Positions 44,637-54,203 of a stretch of DNA of 64,000 bases are shown here, in pieces. The notes under the pieces are model-generated. The model was not told the DNA's origin, made no database searches, and saw nothing but the letters and a program-made list of their open reading frames with translations. The position numbers and the translations under genes were made by a program. Positions within the stretch are counted from its first letter, which is position 1. Each line of letters begins with the position of its first letter. This stretch comes from Terasakiispira papahanaumokuakeensis (lineage in GTDB: Bacteria > Pseudomonadota > Gammaproteobacteria > Pseudomonadales > Halomonadaceae), in contig NZ_MDTQ01000001.1 of the NCBI RefSeq assembly GCF_001709345.1, positions 806,001 through 870,000 on the forward strand, written 5' to 3'.

Positions 44637-46071
44637 TCTTCAACACCTACTGGATACTCAAGATGGTCTTGGGCTTGGCCAGTGTGTCAGTCAGGGCGAT
44701 GTCACAAGTGAAGCTTTACTTGACGGCGTGATTGAGCGGCTTGAACAAGTCAACCCCAGTCTCAATGCGATGGTTGATCGGCTCTATGATCATGCGCGAG
44801 AAGCTAGTCGCCAGCCTTTCGTCGGCACCCCACCTTTTGCTGGCGTGCCCACCTTGGTCAAGGATCTATTTTCACCCGTCAAAGGGGCCCGAATGACCCA
44901 AGGTTCAATCGTCAGTGGTGACGTGCGTGCTGACTTCGATGCTGAAGCCGTGGCGCGCTTGCGGCAGGCGGGTTGTCTGTTGCTGGGCACGACGACCTCA
45001 CCAGAATTCGGAACGTCTTATACCACCGAGTCCAGTCGTCATGGCGCGACGTGTAATCCTTGGCATCTTGATCGGAGTGCGGGCGGTTCCAGTGGTGGTG
45101 CGGCGGCGTTAGTGGCCGCCCGAGTGGTACCGTTTGCTCATGGCAACGATGGAGGCGGCTCGTTACGTGTTCCTGCTTCATGTTGTGGTGTCTTTGGCTT
45201 TAAGCCCAGCCGTGGCCTCATGCCATCAGGACCGATGGCTGGAGAGGGATGGGGTGGAATGGGGACCGCTCATGCCATCACGCGCTCGGTGCGTGATAGT
45301 GCCGCCTTACTGGATGCGACCGCTGGCGCTGACCTGGGGGCGCCCTATGCCGCACCCTTAAGCACAACCTCTTATCTTGCGGCTACACAAAGTACACCTA
45401 AGGCATTACGGATCGGGTTGATTGAGGGCCCAACGATTGCCCCCGAAGCGGCCAAGGTTGTACGACAAACCGCCGCTTTGTGTGAATCGTTAGGTCATAG
45501 CGTTGATATTGTGACACTACCATTGGTGTGGGAGACGTTATATAGCCACTGTTTTGATATCATTGGCCCGAATACTCAAGCACTCCTTGATATGATCGGG
45601 AAGATGCGCGGTCATGCTGTGGCGGCTGAAGAAATCGAGCCGCGCACTCGGGTAATGCTGCGCGAGCGAGGTCAGCTTGATGCCACCCAATACATTGCAG
45701 CGATCAACTATATCCATTCTTTAGGGCGGCAACTGGCCACGATTATGCTGGATTTTGATGTGTTGCTATCCCCTACGCTGGCGCGCCAGCCGCCGATCAT
45801 TGGTACGCTGGACGCTTTTGACGATACGCTTTCGTTAGATGATGTGATCGATGCCTTTCACAGTTATTGTCCGTTCACCGCATTGTTCAATGCGACGGGG
45901 CAACCTGCAATGTCGGTGCCGCTGTTTTGGACCGATGACGGGTTACCGCTGGGCAGCCATTTCGCGGGACGCTTCGGTGAGGACGCTCTTTTATTTTCAC
46001 TGGCTGCTCAGCTGGAGGCCGCAGCACCTTGGGCGGGCCACATCCCCCCAGTTCATGCGGGGCATCTTTGA
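44626..46071 (+). CDS. Amidase (amidase-signature family)
   Basis: An amidase-signature hydrolase of 481 residues, cleaving an amide to acid and amine. The Ser-cisSer-Lys triad is visible as K in VPTLVKDLF, the cis-Ser in [16 protein letters not shown] and the nucleophile Ser in [24 protein letters not shown]. The start overlaps the MFS gene by 11 bases with AGGAG upstream. It is the last gene of this operon. GatA is unlikely because no gatB or gatC is nearby; a catabolic amidase is more probable. Confidence 0.92.
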   Translation: MNHDLQHLLDTQDGLGLGQCVSQGDVTSEALLDGVIERLEQVNPSLNAMVDRLYDHAREASRQPFVGTPPFAGVPTLVKDLFSPVKGARMTQGSIVSGDVRADFDAEAVARLRQAGCLLLGTTTSPEFGTSYTTESSRHGATCNPWHLDRSAGGSSGGAAALVAARVVPFAHGNDGGGSLRVPASCCGVFGFKPSRGLMPSGPMAGEGWGGMGTAHAITRSVRDSAALLDATAGADLGAPYAAPLSTTSYLAATQSTPKALRIGLIEGPTIAPEAAKVVRQTAALCESLGHSVDIVTLPLVWETLYSHCFDIIGPNTQALLDMIGKMRGHAVAAEEIEPRTRVMLRERGQLDATQYIAAINYIHSLGRQLATIMLDFDVLLSPTLARQPPIIGTLDAFDDTLSLDDVIDAFHSYCPFTALFNATGQPAMSVPLFWTDDGLPLGSHFAGRFGEDALLFSLAAQLEAAAPWAGHIPPVHAGHL

Positions 46072-46194
46072 GGCTATGGTGCCTTAGATTATGAGCCCTT
46101 TAGCTTATGGTGCCTTAGCTTATGGCCCCCTTGCTGATCGCCGCGAATTCAAGGCGGCGGTCAATATAAATCGGCTTGATTAAGGTCAGTCACA

Positions 46195-48480
46195 TCAACG
46201 GTATTCTTCTCCCCCAAGGTAAGCATTCAAGTAGGGGCCGGTGACGGAGTGGGGGGCTGTGGGCATGTCGGCGGGTGGGCCTTGGTAGATCACTTGTCCG
46301 CCGTGTTTGCCTGCACCTGGGCCCATTTCGATCACATAGTCAGCTGCAGCGATCAGCGCTAGGTTGTGTTCGATGATGATCAGGCTGATGCCTTGGTCAA
46401 CCAGGCCATTGAAGGTGTGGATCAGGCGTTCGACGTCGGTCATATGAAGGCCGGAAGTGGGTTCGTCGAAGACGTAGATTTTCCCTTGTTGGCCTAGTTC
46501 TGCAGCCAGTTTGAGTCTCTGGCGTTCTCCACCCGATAAGGTGGGAAGCCTTTGCCCAATCGGTAGGTAGGCCAATCCCACTTGTTCCAAACGCAGTAGC
46601 CCGTCTGAGAGGCGGGGATTCTCTTTGAAGACGGCCAATGCTTCAAGGGCGCGCATGCCCATGACTTGATCCATCGAGTAGCCTGCGATCTTGATGGCAC
46701 GGGCTTGCGCTGAATAACCGCTGCCATGACAGGATTCACACTCGGCTTCAATGGTATCGAGAAAGGCCAAGTCTGTGCGTACGGTGCCATGTCCCTGGCA
46801 GGTCGGGCAAGCGCCAGCAGCATTGGTGCTGAACAGGCTTTTCGGTTGACCGCTATGTTTGGCAAAGTGCCGACGCATGTCGTCCAGAAGACCTAAGTAG
46901 CTGGCAGGCGTGGAACGCCTTGAGCCGCGCAATTCGGTCTGGTCGATCACGACCACATCCGGGTGTTGGTGAGGGAGGATTTGGTTGGTGAGTGTTGACT
47001 TACCTGAGCCCGCCACCCCGGCCACAACCGTCATCACACCTAAGGGGATGGCGGTTGAGAGGTCATGAATATTAAATCGTGAGGCTTGATGAATCTTGAG
47101 CCAGCCAGAGGGGGTGCGAGGCGTTTCATTCAGCGCACGAGGCATGCGCAAGCCACGCCCCGTCGCAGTGTCCGCTTGTTTGAGCCCAGCCATATCGCCT
47201 TGATAGACCACTTCCCCTCCCGCTTGCCCGGCCTTGGGCCCCATATCGATGACATGATCGGCGATGGCGATGACATCCGGATCGTGTTCGACCAGCAGGA
47301 TGCTATTGCCTTTATCACGTAAGCGAATCAGTAACTCACCAAGGTGTTGAACATCGCGCTGGTGTAAGCCGATGCTGGGCTCGTCAAAGATATAGGCAAT
47401 GCCGGTGAGGCTGCTGCCGAGGTGGCGGATCATTTTGATGCGCTGAGATTCTCCGCCGGAGAGGCCTGCGGTGCCTCGATCCAGACTGAGATAGTCGAGG
47501 CCGATATCGATCATGCTGTCCAGCTTCTCGGCGATGGCGATGATCACCGGGCGGACTGTCGGTTCGTTAATGGTGTCAATAAAGTGCAGCAGGTCTTTGG
47601 CCTCCATGGCGGCACACTGGGCAATGTTCAGTCCGTTGATCTGACAGCTGAGGACGCTGGCATTGAGGCGCCCTCCTTGGCAGCTGGGGCAGGGTTGATG
47701 GGTGGTGATGCGGGCCAAGGCTTCACGTTCGACCTTGGAGAGGTCGCCGTCTTCGCGCTCAATAAAGGAGCGACGAATACGCGGTAATACGCCTTCATAA
47801 ACGGTGGTTTTGGGCCAGCCTGGCCGAGGAGCGGTGACTGGTGTGCCGGTTTCGATGGTGAGCCGTGTCCATTCTTCGTCGCTGTAAGCGCTTAAAGGTT
47901 TTGTTGTATCGAAAAATCCAGAAAGTGCATAGCGCTTCCAACGCCATGATGAGGGCTCAAATCCGGGAAAAAGGATGGCGCCTTGATCCAGTGACCGTTC
48001 GCGATCAAACAGGGCTTGTTCGTCAATGGTCATGATATTGCCCAACCCCTGACAATCGGGGCACATGCCATTGGGGTTGTTGAATGAAAATAGGCTCGAT
48101 TCGCCAATATGGGGTTGGCCGATACGAGAAAATAGCAGGCGAAGCAGGGCGTAAATTTCGGTCACGGTGCCTACGGTCGAGCGCGCGTTACCGCCCAACT
48201 GATGCTGGTTCACCACAATCGATGCGGGCAGGTTATCGAGCCGGTCGGCATCCGGTTGACCCAAATGGGGGAGTCGATTGCGCACAAAAGTGGAATAAGT
48301 TTCCGCGAGCTGGCGCTGAGACTCTGCGGCGATGGTATTGAACAGCAGCGATGACTTGCCCGATCCAGAAACACCAGTGAAAGCGACAATCTGATGTTTG
48401 GGAATTTCCAGCGTAATGCTTTTGAGGTTGTGGGTTCGAGCGCGAATAATGCGCATGGGGTTGTCAGGCACGGGGGTCAT
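46195..48480 (-). CDS. Short UvrA-like ABC protein (UvrA2/drug-resistance type)
   Basis: A 761-residue UvrA homologue, against about 940 for DNA-repair UvrA. Two ATPase halves are complete: Walker A GVSGSGKSSLLFNT and GVAGSGKSTLTNQ, signatures LSGGESQRIKM and LSGGERQRLKLA. Zinc-site cysteines (CPDCQGLG, CPSCQGG, CPTCQGHG, CESCHGSGY) are present. The UvrB-binding part is reduced, as in UvrA2/DrrC-type proteins linked to drug tolerance. AGGAG abuts the ATG, giving poor spacing. It overlaps the marR-like gene by 17 bases and is cotranscribed with it. Confidence 0.9.
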   Translation of the reverse strand: MTPVPDNPMRIIRARTHNLKSITLEIPKHQIVAFTGVSGSGKSSLLFNTIAAESQRQLAETYSTFVRNRLPHLGQPDADRLDNLPASIVVNQHQLGGNARSTVGTVTEIYALLRLLFSRIGQPHIGESSLFSFNNPNGMCPDCQGLGNIMTIDEQALFDRERSLDQGAILFPGFEPSSWRWKRYALSGFFDTTKPLSAYSDEEWTRLTIETGTPVTAPRPGWPKTTVYEGVLPRIRRSFIEREDGDLSKVEREALARITTHQPCPSCQGGRLNASVLSCQINGLNIAQCAAMEAKDLLHFIDTINEPTVRPVIIAIAEKLDSMIDIGLDYLSLDRGTAGLSGGESQRIKMIRHLGSSLTGIAYIFDEPSIGLHQRDVQHLGELLIRLRDKGNSILLVEHDPDVIAIADHVIDMGPKAGQAGGEVVYQGDMAGLKQADTATGRGLRMPRALNETPRTPSGWLKIHQASRFNIHDLSTAIPLGVMTVVAGVAGSGKSTLTNQILPHQHPDVVVIDQTELRGSRRSTPASYLGLLDDMRRHFAKHSGQPKSLFSTNAAGACPTCQGHGTVRTDLAFLDTIEAECESCHGSGYSAQARAIKIAGYSMDQVMGMRALEALAVFKENPRLSDGLLRLEQVGLAYLPIGQRLPTLSGGERQRLKLAAELGQQGKIYVFDEPTSGLHMTDVERLIHTFNGLVDQGISLIIIEHNLALIAAADYVIEMGPGAGKHGGQVIYQGPPADMPTAPHSVTGPYLNAYLGGEEYR

Positions 48481-48907
48481 CTCCTGTTTGCAAGCCTAAG
48501 ACGGCTTTACGGCAGAGCGCTGCGAATAGGGCCTGTTCTTCTACTGTCATGACAGAGGCGACCTGCTGTGCCGCATTACGGCGCTGGTGTTGGGCTCTTT
48601 CCATGAACGACACGCCTTGTGCACTCAGTTGCGTGGTTTGTACGCGCTTATCAGTTTTATCCGGGGATTGCTCAATCAGCCCGAGATCTTTCAGTACGCG
48701 CAATGCCTTAGAAACCTGCGCTGGCGCCACGCCCAGTTGCTGGCTAAGCACCGATGGACGTAATGCCCCGCCGATACGGAGCCGTTCCAAGACATCATAT
48801 TGCGCCCAAGTCACGGCTTCGGGGTTGAAGCGGTGGCGTCGAGCGACCAACTCGCATTGCAGTAAAGACAAAGCTTCTTCTAACGGGGAGGGTGATATAG
48901 TTTCCAT
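48464..48907 (-). CDS. MarR-family regulator
   Basis: A 147-residue winged-helix dimeric repressor. The DNA-binding core reads LRPSVLSQQLGVAPAQVSKALRVLKDLGLIEQSPDKTDKRVQTTQLSAQG, with the wing D-K-R. The start codon lies inside a perfect 24-bp palindrome. A -10 element ends six bases before the ATG, so the mRNA may be leaderless. The UvrA-like gene follows in the same transcript. Repression relieved by a drug-like ligand is the usual logic of such pairs. Confidence 0.92.
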   Translation of the reverse strand: METISPSPLEEALSLLQCELVARRHRFNPEAVTWAQYDVLERLRIGGALRPSVLSQQLGVAPAQVSKALRVLKDLGLIEQSPDKTDKRVQTTQLSAQGVSFMERAQHQRRNAAQQVASVMTVEEQALFAALCRKAVLGLQTGDDPRA

Positions 48908-48942
48908 TTGGAAACTATATGCCTGAAAACCGGTGTGATCAA
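48896..48942 (-). promoter_or_regulatory. MarR promoter-operator with palindrome over the start codon
   Basis: The perfect palindrome TATAGTTTCCA-tt-TGGAAACTATA spans 48896-48919 and contains the marR ATG. On the minus strand a -35 TTGATC (48937-48942) and -10 TATAGT (48914-48919) are 17 bp apart. Transcription would begin at or next to the A of ATG, and no ribosome-binding site is present. Confidence 0.75.
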
Positions 48943-49115
48943 TGGGTCTGCGTGATCAATCGATAAGTGTTTCTACTGATGAGGGTATCTTGCTGGGAGG
49001 AGACTCAAGGCGTTGATCCGTGGATCATTGCATTTGACCCCGTACCACTTTTGCACCACAATTCATTCACGACTCTCCCCTTGCAATGTCATCCCGTTGG
49101 CTGTTGCTTGGGGCG

Positions 49116-49141
49116 AAAAAACCGCCTTCGGGCGGTTTTTT
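49116..49141. terminator. Bidirectional terminator just upstream of the NYN gene
   Basis: AAAAAACCGCC-ttcg-GGCGGTTTTTT is a perfect 11-bp stem with a stable tetraloop and T tracts on both strands. It ends only 22 bp before the NYN-gene ATG, and no plus-strand gene precedes it within 2 kb. Confidence 0.88.
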
Positions 49142-49163
49142 CATATCTAATGCCAGGAAGGCT

Positions 49164-49838
49164 ATGAAAACGATTATTTATGTTGACGGATACAACCTTT
49201 TTTATGGGTGTTTAAAACATAGCGATGATAAGTGGTTGGATTTGTACCAACTGCTATTTCGTAAAATCGTCTACCCGCAAAATCCCGCCTCTGAGTTGGT
49301 CTCTATTCGTTTCTTTACTGCTGATATAAAAGCTAAGTTGGCCTCTCATGGTCAGTCGGCCCAAGAAGCGCAACAGCGTTATCATCGTGCCTTGTCTCAG
49401 CTATATCCGAGTCAGATTAATATTGTTAAAGGCTATTACAGCCTAGAAAAAGCGCGTTTGCATGAATATCGAAATCCAATCGATAGAACCGCCCGTACGG
49501 ATGTCTGGAAATTGGAAGAAAAACAAACGGATGTGAATATTGCTCTGGCAGCTTACCGAGATGCTTGTAAAGGCAAGGCTCAGCAATTTGTATTCGTCTC
49601 TAATGATACCGATCTAGCGCCTGTTTTATCTGCTATGAGAGAGGATTTTGGGGGTGATATTTGCCTGGGCGTTGTCATTCCGACCCGAGCGTGTGCTCAC
49701 CGGCCTCGGAATGGGCAGCTGAGTAAGCATGCCGATTGGACTCGTCATCATATTACCGATCAGGAACTGGCGAGTAGTCATTTACCTATGCAAATTCCAA
49801 CCCAAAAGAAACCGATCATTAAACCTGATTATTGGTGA
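49164..49838 (+). CDS. NYN-domain (PIN-like) protein, putative nuclease
   Basis: A 224-residue protein of the NYN/PIN-like superfamily, whose members are mostly metal-dependent RNases. Acidic residues expected at the active site are visible: D in IIYVDGYNLFYG, D in EEKQTDVNIALAAY and the pair in FVSNDTDLAPVL. The C-terminal 50 residues are basic and Pro-rich. AGGAAGG precedes the ATG at 49164. Codon use is AT-richer than the metE neighbour. It stands alone, downstream of a terminator and next to a marR/uvrA-like unit. Target RNA is unknown. Confidence 0.82.
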   Translation: MKTIIYVDGYNLFYGCLKHSDDKWLDLYQLLFRKIVYPQNPASELVSIRFFTADIKAKLASHGQSAQEAQQRYHRALSQLYPSQINIVKGYYSLEKARLHEYRNPIDRTARTDVWKLEEKQTDVNIALAAYRDACKGKAQQFVFVSNDTDLAPVLSAMREDFGGDICLGVVIPTRACAHRPRNGQLSKHADWTRHHITDQELASSHLPMQIPTQKKPIIKPDYW

Positions 49839-49921
49839 TGATCCCATTGCCCACCCGATCCCTTCGCGTGAGCCAAGAGATAGGGTGAGCCAAAAGACAG
49901 GGCGGGCTGAGTGCGGTGAGG

Positions 49922-52240
49922 TTAAGCGAGAGCCGGTTCAGCGGCAGGTGTTTGTGCCGCGGCTCTGAGGGCGCTAGCGGCTTGTACCATGTGGGTGAGC
50001 GCTGGGGTGACTTCAGCCCACTGGCGGGTTTTCAGGCCACAGTCGGGGTTGACCCAAAGCCGTTCAGCAGGAATGCGTTCGGCGGCTTTTTGCATCAGTT
50101 GGACCATCTGCTCGACGCTGGGGATGTTCGGCGTGTGGATGTCGTAAACGCCTGGGCCGATTTCGTTGGGGTAGGCGAAGTCTTTAAAGACATCCAACAG
50201 CTCCATATCCGAACGCGAGGTTTCGATGGTGATGACATCAGCATCCATCTGGGCGATGGATTCAATGATGTCGTTAAATTCTGAGTAACACATATGGGTA
50301 TGGATCTGAGTCGTATCGCGTACGCCATTGGCGGTGATGCGGAAGGCGTCAACGGCCCAATCCAGATACTGTTGCCATTCGGATTGACGTAAGGGCAATC
50401 CTTCGCGCAAGGCCGCTTCGTCAATTTGAATAATGTTGACGCCTGCGGCTTCAAGATCCAGTACTTCCTGACGGATGGCCAGGGCCAGTTGACGGCAGGA
50501 TTCACTGCGCGGCTGGTCATCGCGCACGAAAGACCAGTTCAAAATCGTCACCGGGCCTGTCAACATGCCTTTCATCGGTTTGTCGGTCAGTGATTGGGCG
50601 TAGGTGATCCAGTCGACGGTCATGGCGTTGGGGCGGCTGATATCGCCAAACAGAATCGGCGGTTTAACGCAGCGCGAGCCATAAGATTGTACCCAACCGA
50701 ATTGGCTGAAGGTGTAGCCTTCCAGTTGTTCACCAAAGTATTCCACCATGTCGTTACGTTCGGCTTCGCCGTGGACTAAGACATCCAATCCGAGGGCTTC
50801 TTGTTCACGCACGGCATGTTCGATGGCGGCCTGCATTAGGCTGGTGTAATCAGCCTTGCTGAGGGTGCCTTGCTTGTAATCTCGGCGTGCTTGGCGAATG
50901 TCCGCTGTTTGCGGGAAGGAGCCGATGGTGGTGGTCGGGTAAAGCGGCAGTTTGAGGTGTTCACCTTGCTGAGCGGCGCGTTCCGGGTAGGCCTGCTGAC
51001 GCGCCCCCAGTGCCGGAGTGATCTCCGCGACCGCCTGTTTCACGGCAGGGTTATGGACGCGAGGGGATTGGCGACGGCTGTCGATCGCCGCTTGGTTCTC
51101 TGCCAGCGCTTCGGCGATGGCGTCACGCCCTTGATTCAAGGCTTGCCCCAATAATTGCAGTTCCTCCAGCTTTTGACAGGCGAAGGCGAGCCATTGACGA
51201 ATGTCTTGATCGAGCGCGGTTTCACTGGTGAGGTCGACCGGCACATGGAGCAGTGAGCAGCTGGGGGCGACCCAAAGACGTTCGCCCAGTTTAGCGGCGA
51301 TGGGTTCGAGCCAGTCGAGGGTGGCGTTAAGGTCGGTTTTCCAGATGTTACGGCCATCAATGGCACCGACAGAGAGGATTTTGTGGCTGGGCAGCCAGTC
51401 GACGATACGTGTGATTTCATCTCGCCCGCGTACGGCGTCCACATGGAGCCCGGCGACGGGTAAATTGCAGACCAGTTGCAGGTTATCCTGCAAGGTGCCG
51501 AAGTAGGTCGCCAATAAGAGTTGGGGGCGATTGGCTTTGAGGGTGTGGTAGGCGGTCTCAAAGGCCTGTTTCCACTCGGCACTCAATTCGGTGGTGAGGA
51601 TCGGCTCATCAATCTGAACCCATTGCGCACCGGCTTCAGCCAGTTGTTCCAGCAGCGCGCTGTAGAGCGGTAGCAGTTGATCCAGCAGCGCCAGTCGATC
51701 CGTGCCATCTTTGGATTTACTCAACCATAAATAAGTCACTGGGCCGATGATCACGGGTTTGGCCTGACCCGGCTGGAGATCGGCGTGCGCTTGCGCTTCA
51801 GACAGCTGATTGAGCAAGCGGGTTGGGTTGAGTGTGAATCGAGTATCAGCGGTCATTTCCGGCACAATATAGTGGTAGTTGGTATCAAACCATTTGGTCA
51901 TTTCACCGGCCTGGATGCTGTGCTGATCCTGGCCTTGCACTGAACGGCCGCGGGCGACTCGAAAGTATTGATCCAGTTCACTGCCCGGTAATCCTTGCGC
52001 GCGTTTTGGCAGGTGGCCAAGTGTGATGCTCATATCGAGCACTTGATCATAGAGTGAAAAATCGCCGACCGGGACCAGATCCAAGGTGTGTTGAGTGAGC
52101 CAGTGCTGTTGCCGCAGAGTGAGTGCAGTGGCTTCTAAATCGGTGTCGGTGGTGCGTCCTGCCCAAAAGCTTTCGAGTGCAAATTTGAGTTCGCGTTGAG
52201 CGCCTATCCGGGGGAAGCCCAAGTTATGAATCAGTGCCAT
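49922..52240 (-). CDS. metE: Cobalamin-independent methionine synthase MetE
   Basis: This cytosolic zinc enzyme transfers a methyl group from methyl-tetrahydrofolate triglutamate to homocysteine. The 772-residue protein has the duplicated-barrel layout. The C-terminal half shows [34 protein letters not shown], and the zinc ligands in the [10 protein letters not shown] and [11 protein letters not shown] segments, with the expected His, Cys, Glu and Cys. AAGGA precedes the ATG. It diverges from metR, which activates it in relatives. Three 13-bp tandem repeats lie in its leader. Confidence 0.97.
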   Translation of the reverse strand: MALIHNLGFPRIGAQRELKFALESFWAGRTTDTDLEATALTLRQQHWLTQHTLDLVPVGDFSLYDQVLDMSITLGHLPKRAQGLPGSELDQYFRVARGRSVQGQDQHSIQAGEMTKWFDTNYHYIVPEMTADTRFTLNPTRLLNQLSEAQAHADLQPGQAKPVIIGPVTYLWLSKSKDGTDRLALLDQLLPLYSALLEQLAEAGAQWVQIDEPILTTELSAEWKQAFETAYHTLKANRPQLLLATYFGTLQDNLQLVCNLPVAGLHVDAVRGRDEITRIVDWLPSHKILSVGAIDGRNIWKTDLNATLDWLEPIAAKLGERLWVAPSCSLLHVPVDLTSETALDQDIRQWLAFACQKLEELQLLGQALNQGRDAIAEALAENQAAIDSRRQSPRVHNPAVKQAVAEITPALGARQQAYPERAAQQGEHLKLPLYPTTTIGSFPQTADIRQARRDYKQGTLSKADYTSLMQAAIEHAVREQEALGLDVLVHGEAERNDMVEYFGEQLEGYTFSQFGWVQSYGSRCVKPPILFGDISRPNAMTVDWITYAQSLTDKPMKGMLTGPVTILNWSFVRDDQPRSESCRQLALAIRQEVLDLEAAGVNIIQIDEAALREGLPLRQSEWQQYLDWAVDAFRITANGVRDTTQIHTHMCYSEFNDIIESIAQMDADVITIETSRSDMELLDVFKDFAYPNEIGPGVYDIHTPNIPSVEQMVQLMQKAAERIPAERLWVNPDCGLKTRQWAEVTPALTHMVQAASALRAAAQTPAAEPALA

Positions 52241-52258
52241 GAGTCGGTGTCCTTATGT

Positions 52259-52297
52259 CATTAAAAGCGGTCATTAAAAACGGTCATTAAAAACGGT
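52259..52297. repeat. Three 13-bp tandem repeats in the metE leader
   Basis: The unit cattaaaaacggt occurs three times in a row (52259, 52272, 52285), with one difference in the first copy. The array ends 19 bp before the metE start codon, so it lies in the presumed 5' UTR. Confidence 0.85.
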
Positions 52298-52380
52298 CAT
52301 CACAAGACGTTGGGTGGGGATGGCATGGAGGTTGGCATCCGCCTTGACTGAGGAGATTAGGGAAAGTGACTCATGATGAA

Positions 52381-52407
52381 TAATGGTTTAATCTCATTAA
52401 ATCATTA
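52381..52407. promoter_or_regulatory. MetR operator candidate between metE and metR
   Basis: The inverted repeat TAATGGTTTAAT-ctc-ATTAAATCATTA has 12-bp arms with one mismatch. It lies 81 bp before metR and 141 bp before metE, the expected place for a LysR-type site serving divergent promoters. It does not contain the E. coli TGAA-N5-TTCA core. Confidence 0.6.
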
Positions 52408-52487
52408 GTTTTACTTATGAGTTATGGATCATGGGTCTTGGATTGATGGGGAAGCCCTTGGGAGACGTATGGAGATGAGCATCAGGC

Positions 52488-53369
52488 ATGATTGATCGTA
52501 TGCACCTGCGCATTATGCGTGAGATAGAACGGCAAGGATCGCTGACAGCCGCCGCTCAAGCGTTGCATCTGACGCAGCCCGCTTTGAGTCACACGATGAA
52601 GAAGCTGGAAGCCCAGCTGGGTGCGCCCCTTTGGGTGAAAGAAGGGCGCCATTTGTCTTTGACTCAGGCGGGAATCTACTTACAGCGTGAAGCCAGTCGC
52701 TTATTGCCGCAGCTGGAACGGGTCGATCAAGTGCTGCATGAATTTGCGCTGGGGGAAAAGGGCACCATGGGGATCGGGATGGAATGTCACCCTTGTTATC
52801 AATGGTTATTAACCGTTGTCGCCCCATTTTTGAAGCGCTGGCCCGGGGTTGATGTGGATGTAAAGCAGCAGTTTCAGTTTGGCGGGCTGGCGGCTTTGTT
52901 TAACCATGAGATTGATGTCCTGGTCACGCCTGATCCGGTACGCCGCGAAGGGATTGTGTTTGAGCCGGTGTTTCCTTATGAGCAGGTGTTAGTCGTGCAT
53001 CAGGCCAGCCCGCTGGCGCAGTGTGATTATGTGACGCCGGAGCAGTTGCTGGATCAAACCTTATATACGTATCCGGTCGCCACTGATCGGTTGGATATTT
53101 TTCAACATTTTCTGTTGCCTGCATATTGTACGCCCAAGCGCCATAAAACCTTGGAAGATACCGAAATGCTGTTGCAGATGGTGGTGGCCCATCGAGGGGT
53201 GGCGACATTGCCGCAGTGGCTGGTTGAGCGTTATGCCGAAACATTGCCGATCAGCCCGGTACGATTGGGCGCCAAAGGGATTCATAAGCATATTCACCTA
53301 GGCATTCGGACGGCTTCAGCAGAAGATCGACATATTCAAACTTTGATTGAAACCGCTCGGACCGTTTAA
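52488..53369 (+). CDS. metR: LysR-family activator MetR
   Basis: A 293-residue LysR regulator divergent from metE. The HTH reads SLTAAAQALHLTQPALSHTMKKLEAQLGAPLWVKEGRHLSLTQAG, and the effector domain includes GIGMECHPCYQWLLTVV, which is typical of MetR. In enterobacteria MetR binds homocysteine to activate metE; that role is inferred from homology and position. Confidence 0.93.
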   Translation: MIDRMHLRIMREIERQGSLTAAAQALHLTQPALSHTMKKLEAQLGAPLWVKEGRHLSLTQAGIYLQREASRLLPQLERVDQVLHEFALGEKGTMGIGMECHPCYQWLLTVVAPFLKRWPGVDVDVKQQFQFGGLAALFNHEIDVLVTPDPVRREGIVFEPVFPYEQVLVVHQASPLAQCDYVTPEQLLDQTLYTYPVATDRLDIFQHFLLPAYCTPKRHKTLEDTEMLLQMVVAHRGVATLPQWLVERYAETLPISPVRLGAKGIHKHIHLGIRTASAEDRHIQTLIETARTV

Positions 53370-53380
53370 CCCATTCGGAT

Positions 53381-53875
53381 CTAATCCAATCCCATATGGC
53401 CGCGTTCGAAAATTCGACGCAGTACGAAGCTGGAGTGAACGCCAGTGACGCCTTCGATCCGGGTGATCTGGTTCAGCAAGAGATCTTGGTAATCTTCCAT
53501 ATCCTTGACCAGTACTTTCAATTGGTAATCGGTGTCATGGCCGGTCACGACTAAGCATTCAATCACTTGAGGGATGGCACTGATACGTGCTTCAAAGTTG
53601 CTGAAGCGCTCAGGCGTGTGCCGGTCCATGGAAATATGCAATAACGCCATCAGCTTGAGCCCGAGTTTGCGTGCGTTAATCAGTGCACGGTAGCCATCAA
53701 TGATGCCGCTGTTTTCCAACGCGCGGACTCGACGTAGGCAGGGCGATGGCGATAAACCGATACGGTCGGCTAATTCCTGATTGCTGATCCGCCCCTCCTG
53801 CTGAAGAACTCTTAAAATCGCTTTATCATGCCGATCCAACGCAGTGGGTACTAAGTCAGTTTCGATGTCGGACAT
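53381..53875 (-). CDS. lrp: Lrp/AsnC-family regulator, leucine-responsive type
   Basis: A 164-residue regulator close to Lrp length. The HTH is at LDRHDKAILRVLQQEGRISNQELADRIGLSPSPCLRRVRALENSGII, and the RAM ligand domain runs from about residue 75 to the end (VIECLVVTGHDTDYQLKVLVKDMEDYQDLLLNQITRIEGVTGVHSSFVLR). It converges on metR with 11 bp between stops and diverges from leuA. Whether it is the global Lrp or a local paralogue cannot be settled, so the symbol is tentative. Confidence 0.85.
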   Translation of the reverse strand: MSDIETDLVPTALDRHDKAILRVLQQEGRISNQELADRIGLSPSPCLRRVRALENSGIIDGYRALINARKLGLKLMALLHISMDRHTPERFSNFEARISAIPQVIECLVVTGHDTDYQLKVLVKDMEDYQDLLLNQITRIEGVTGVHSSFVLRRIFERGHMGLD

Positions 53876-53956
53876 TTTATTTCTCATTTTTTTATTTAAT
53901 TCGAAGATTATTGCTAAGGTTAGGCGAAGTCGGGGTGAATTAGCAATCCTCTGCGC

Positions 53957-54157
53957 ATGGCTTTGTCATACCATAGTTTCTGTCGCCACAAGCGACACCC
54001 GGAAGATCCTCGCGCCTCTATCTCTTTGGCGCTTAACGGGCCGTATCCTGATCGGGAACGGTCCGAATTTTCCTCCTTAAACACACTTCTCTTGGCTGTG
54101 TTGATATTTTGGCCGTATTGATAGGTTCTAGATCGCCATAAGCGATGTCCTTTTTTT
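53957..54157 (+). promoter_or_regulatory. Candidate leuA leader: Leu-rich leader ORF and terminator-like hairpin
   Basis: A 54-codon frame (53957-54121) ends in SSLNTLLLAVLIFWPY, with five Leu plus Val and Ile within 12 codons. Ten bases later, a 5-bp stem atcgc-cataa-gcgat (54132-54146) is followed by tcc and seven T. A near-copy of that hairpin, tgtcgc-cacaa-gcgaca, sits at 53981-53997. This arrangement suggests leucine-dependent attenuation. The leader has no obvious ribosome-binding site and the terminator stem is short. Confidence 0.4.
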
Positions 54158-54203
54158 AATTGATCACACCCCTGACCGGGGATGTTTAACGGAGTTCTTC
54201 ACC

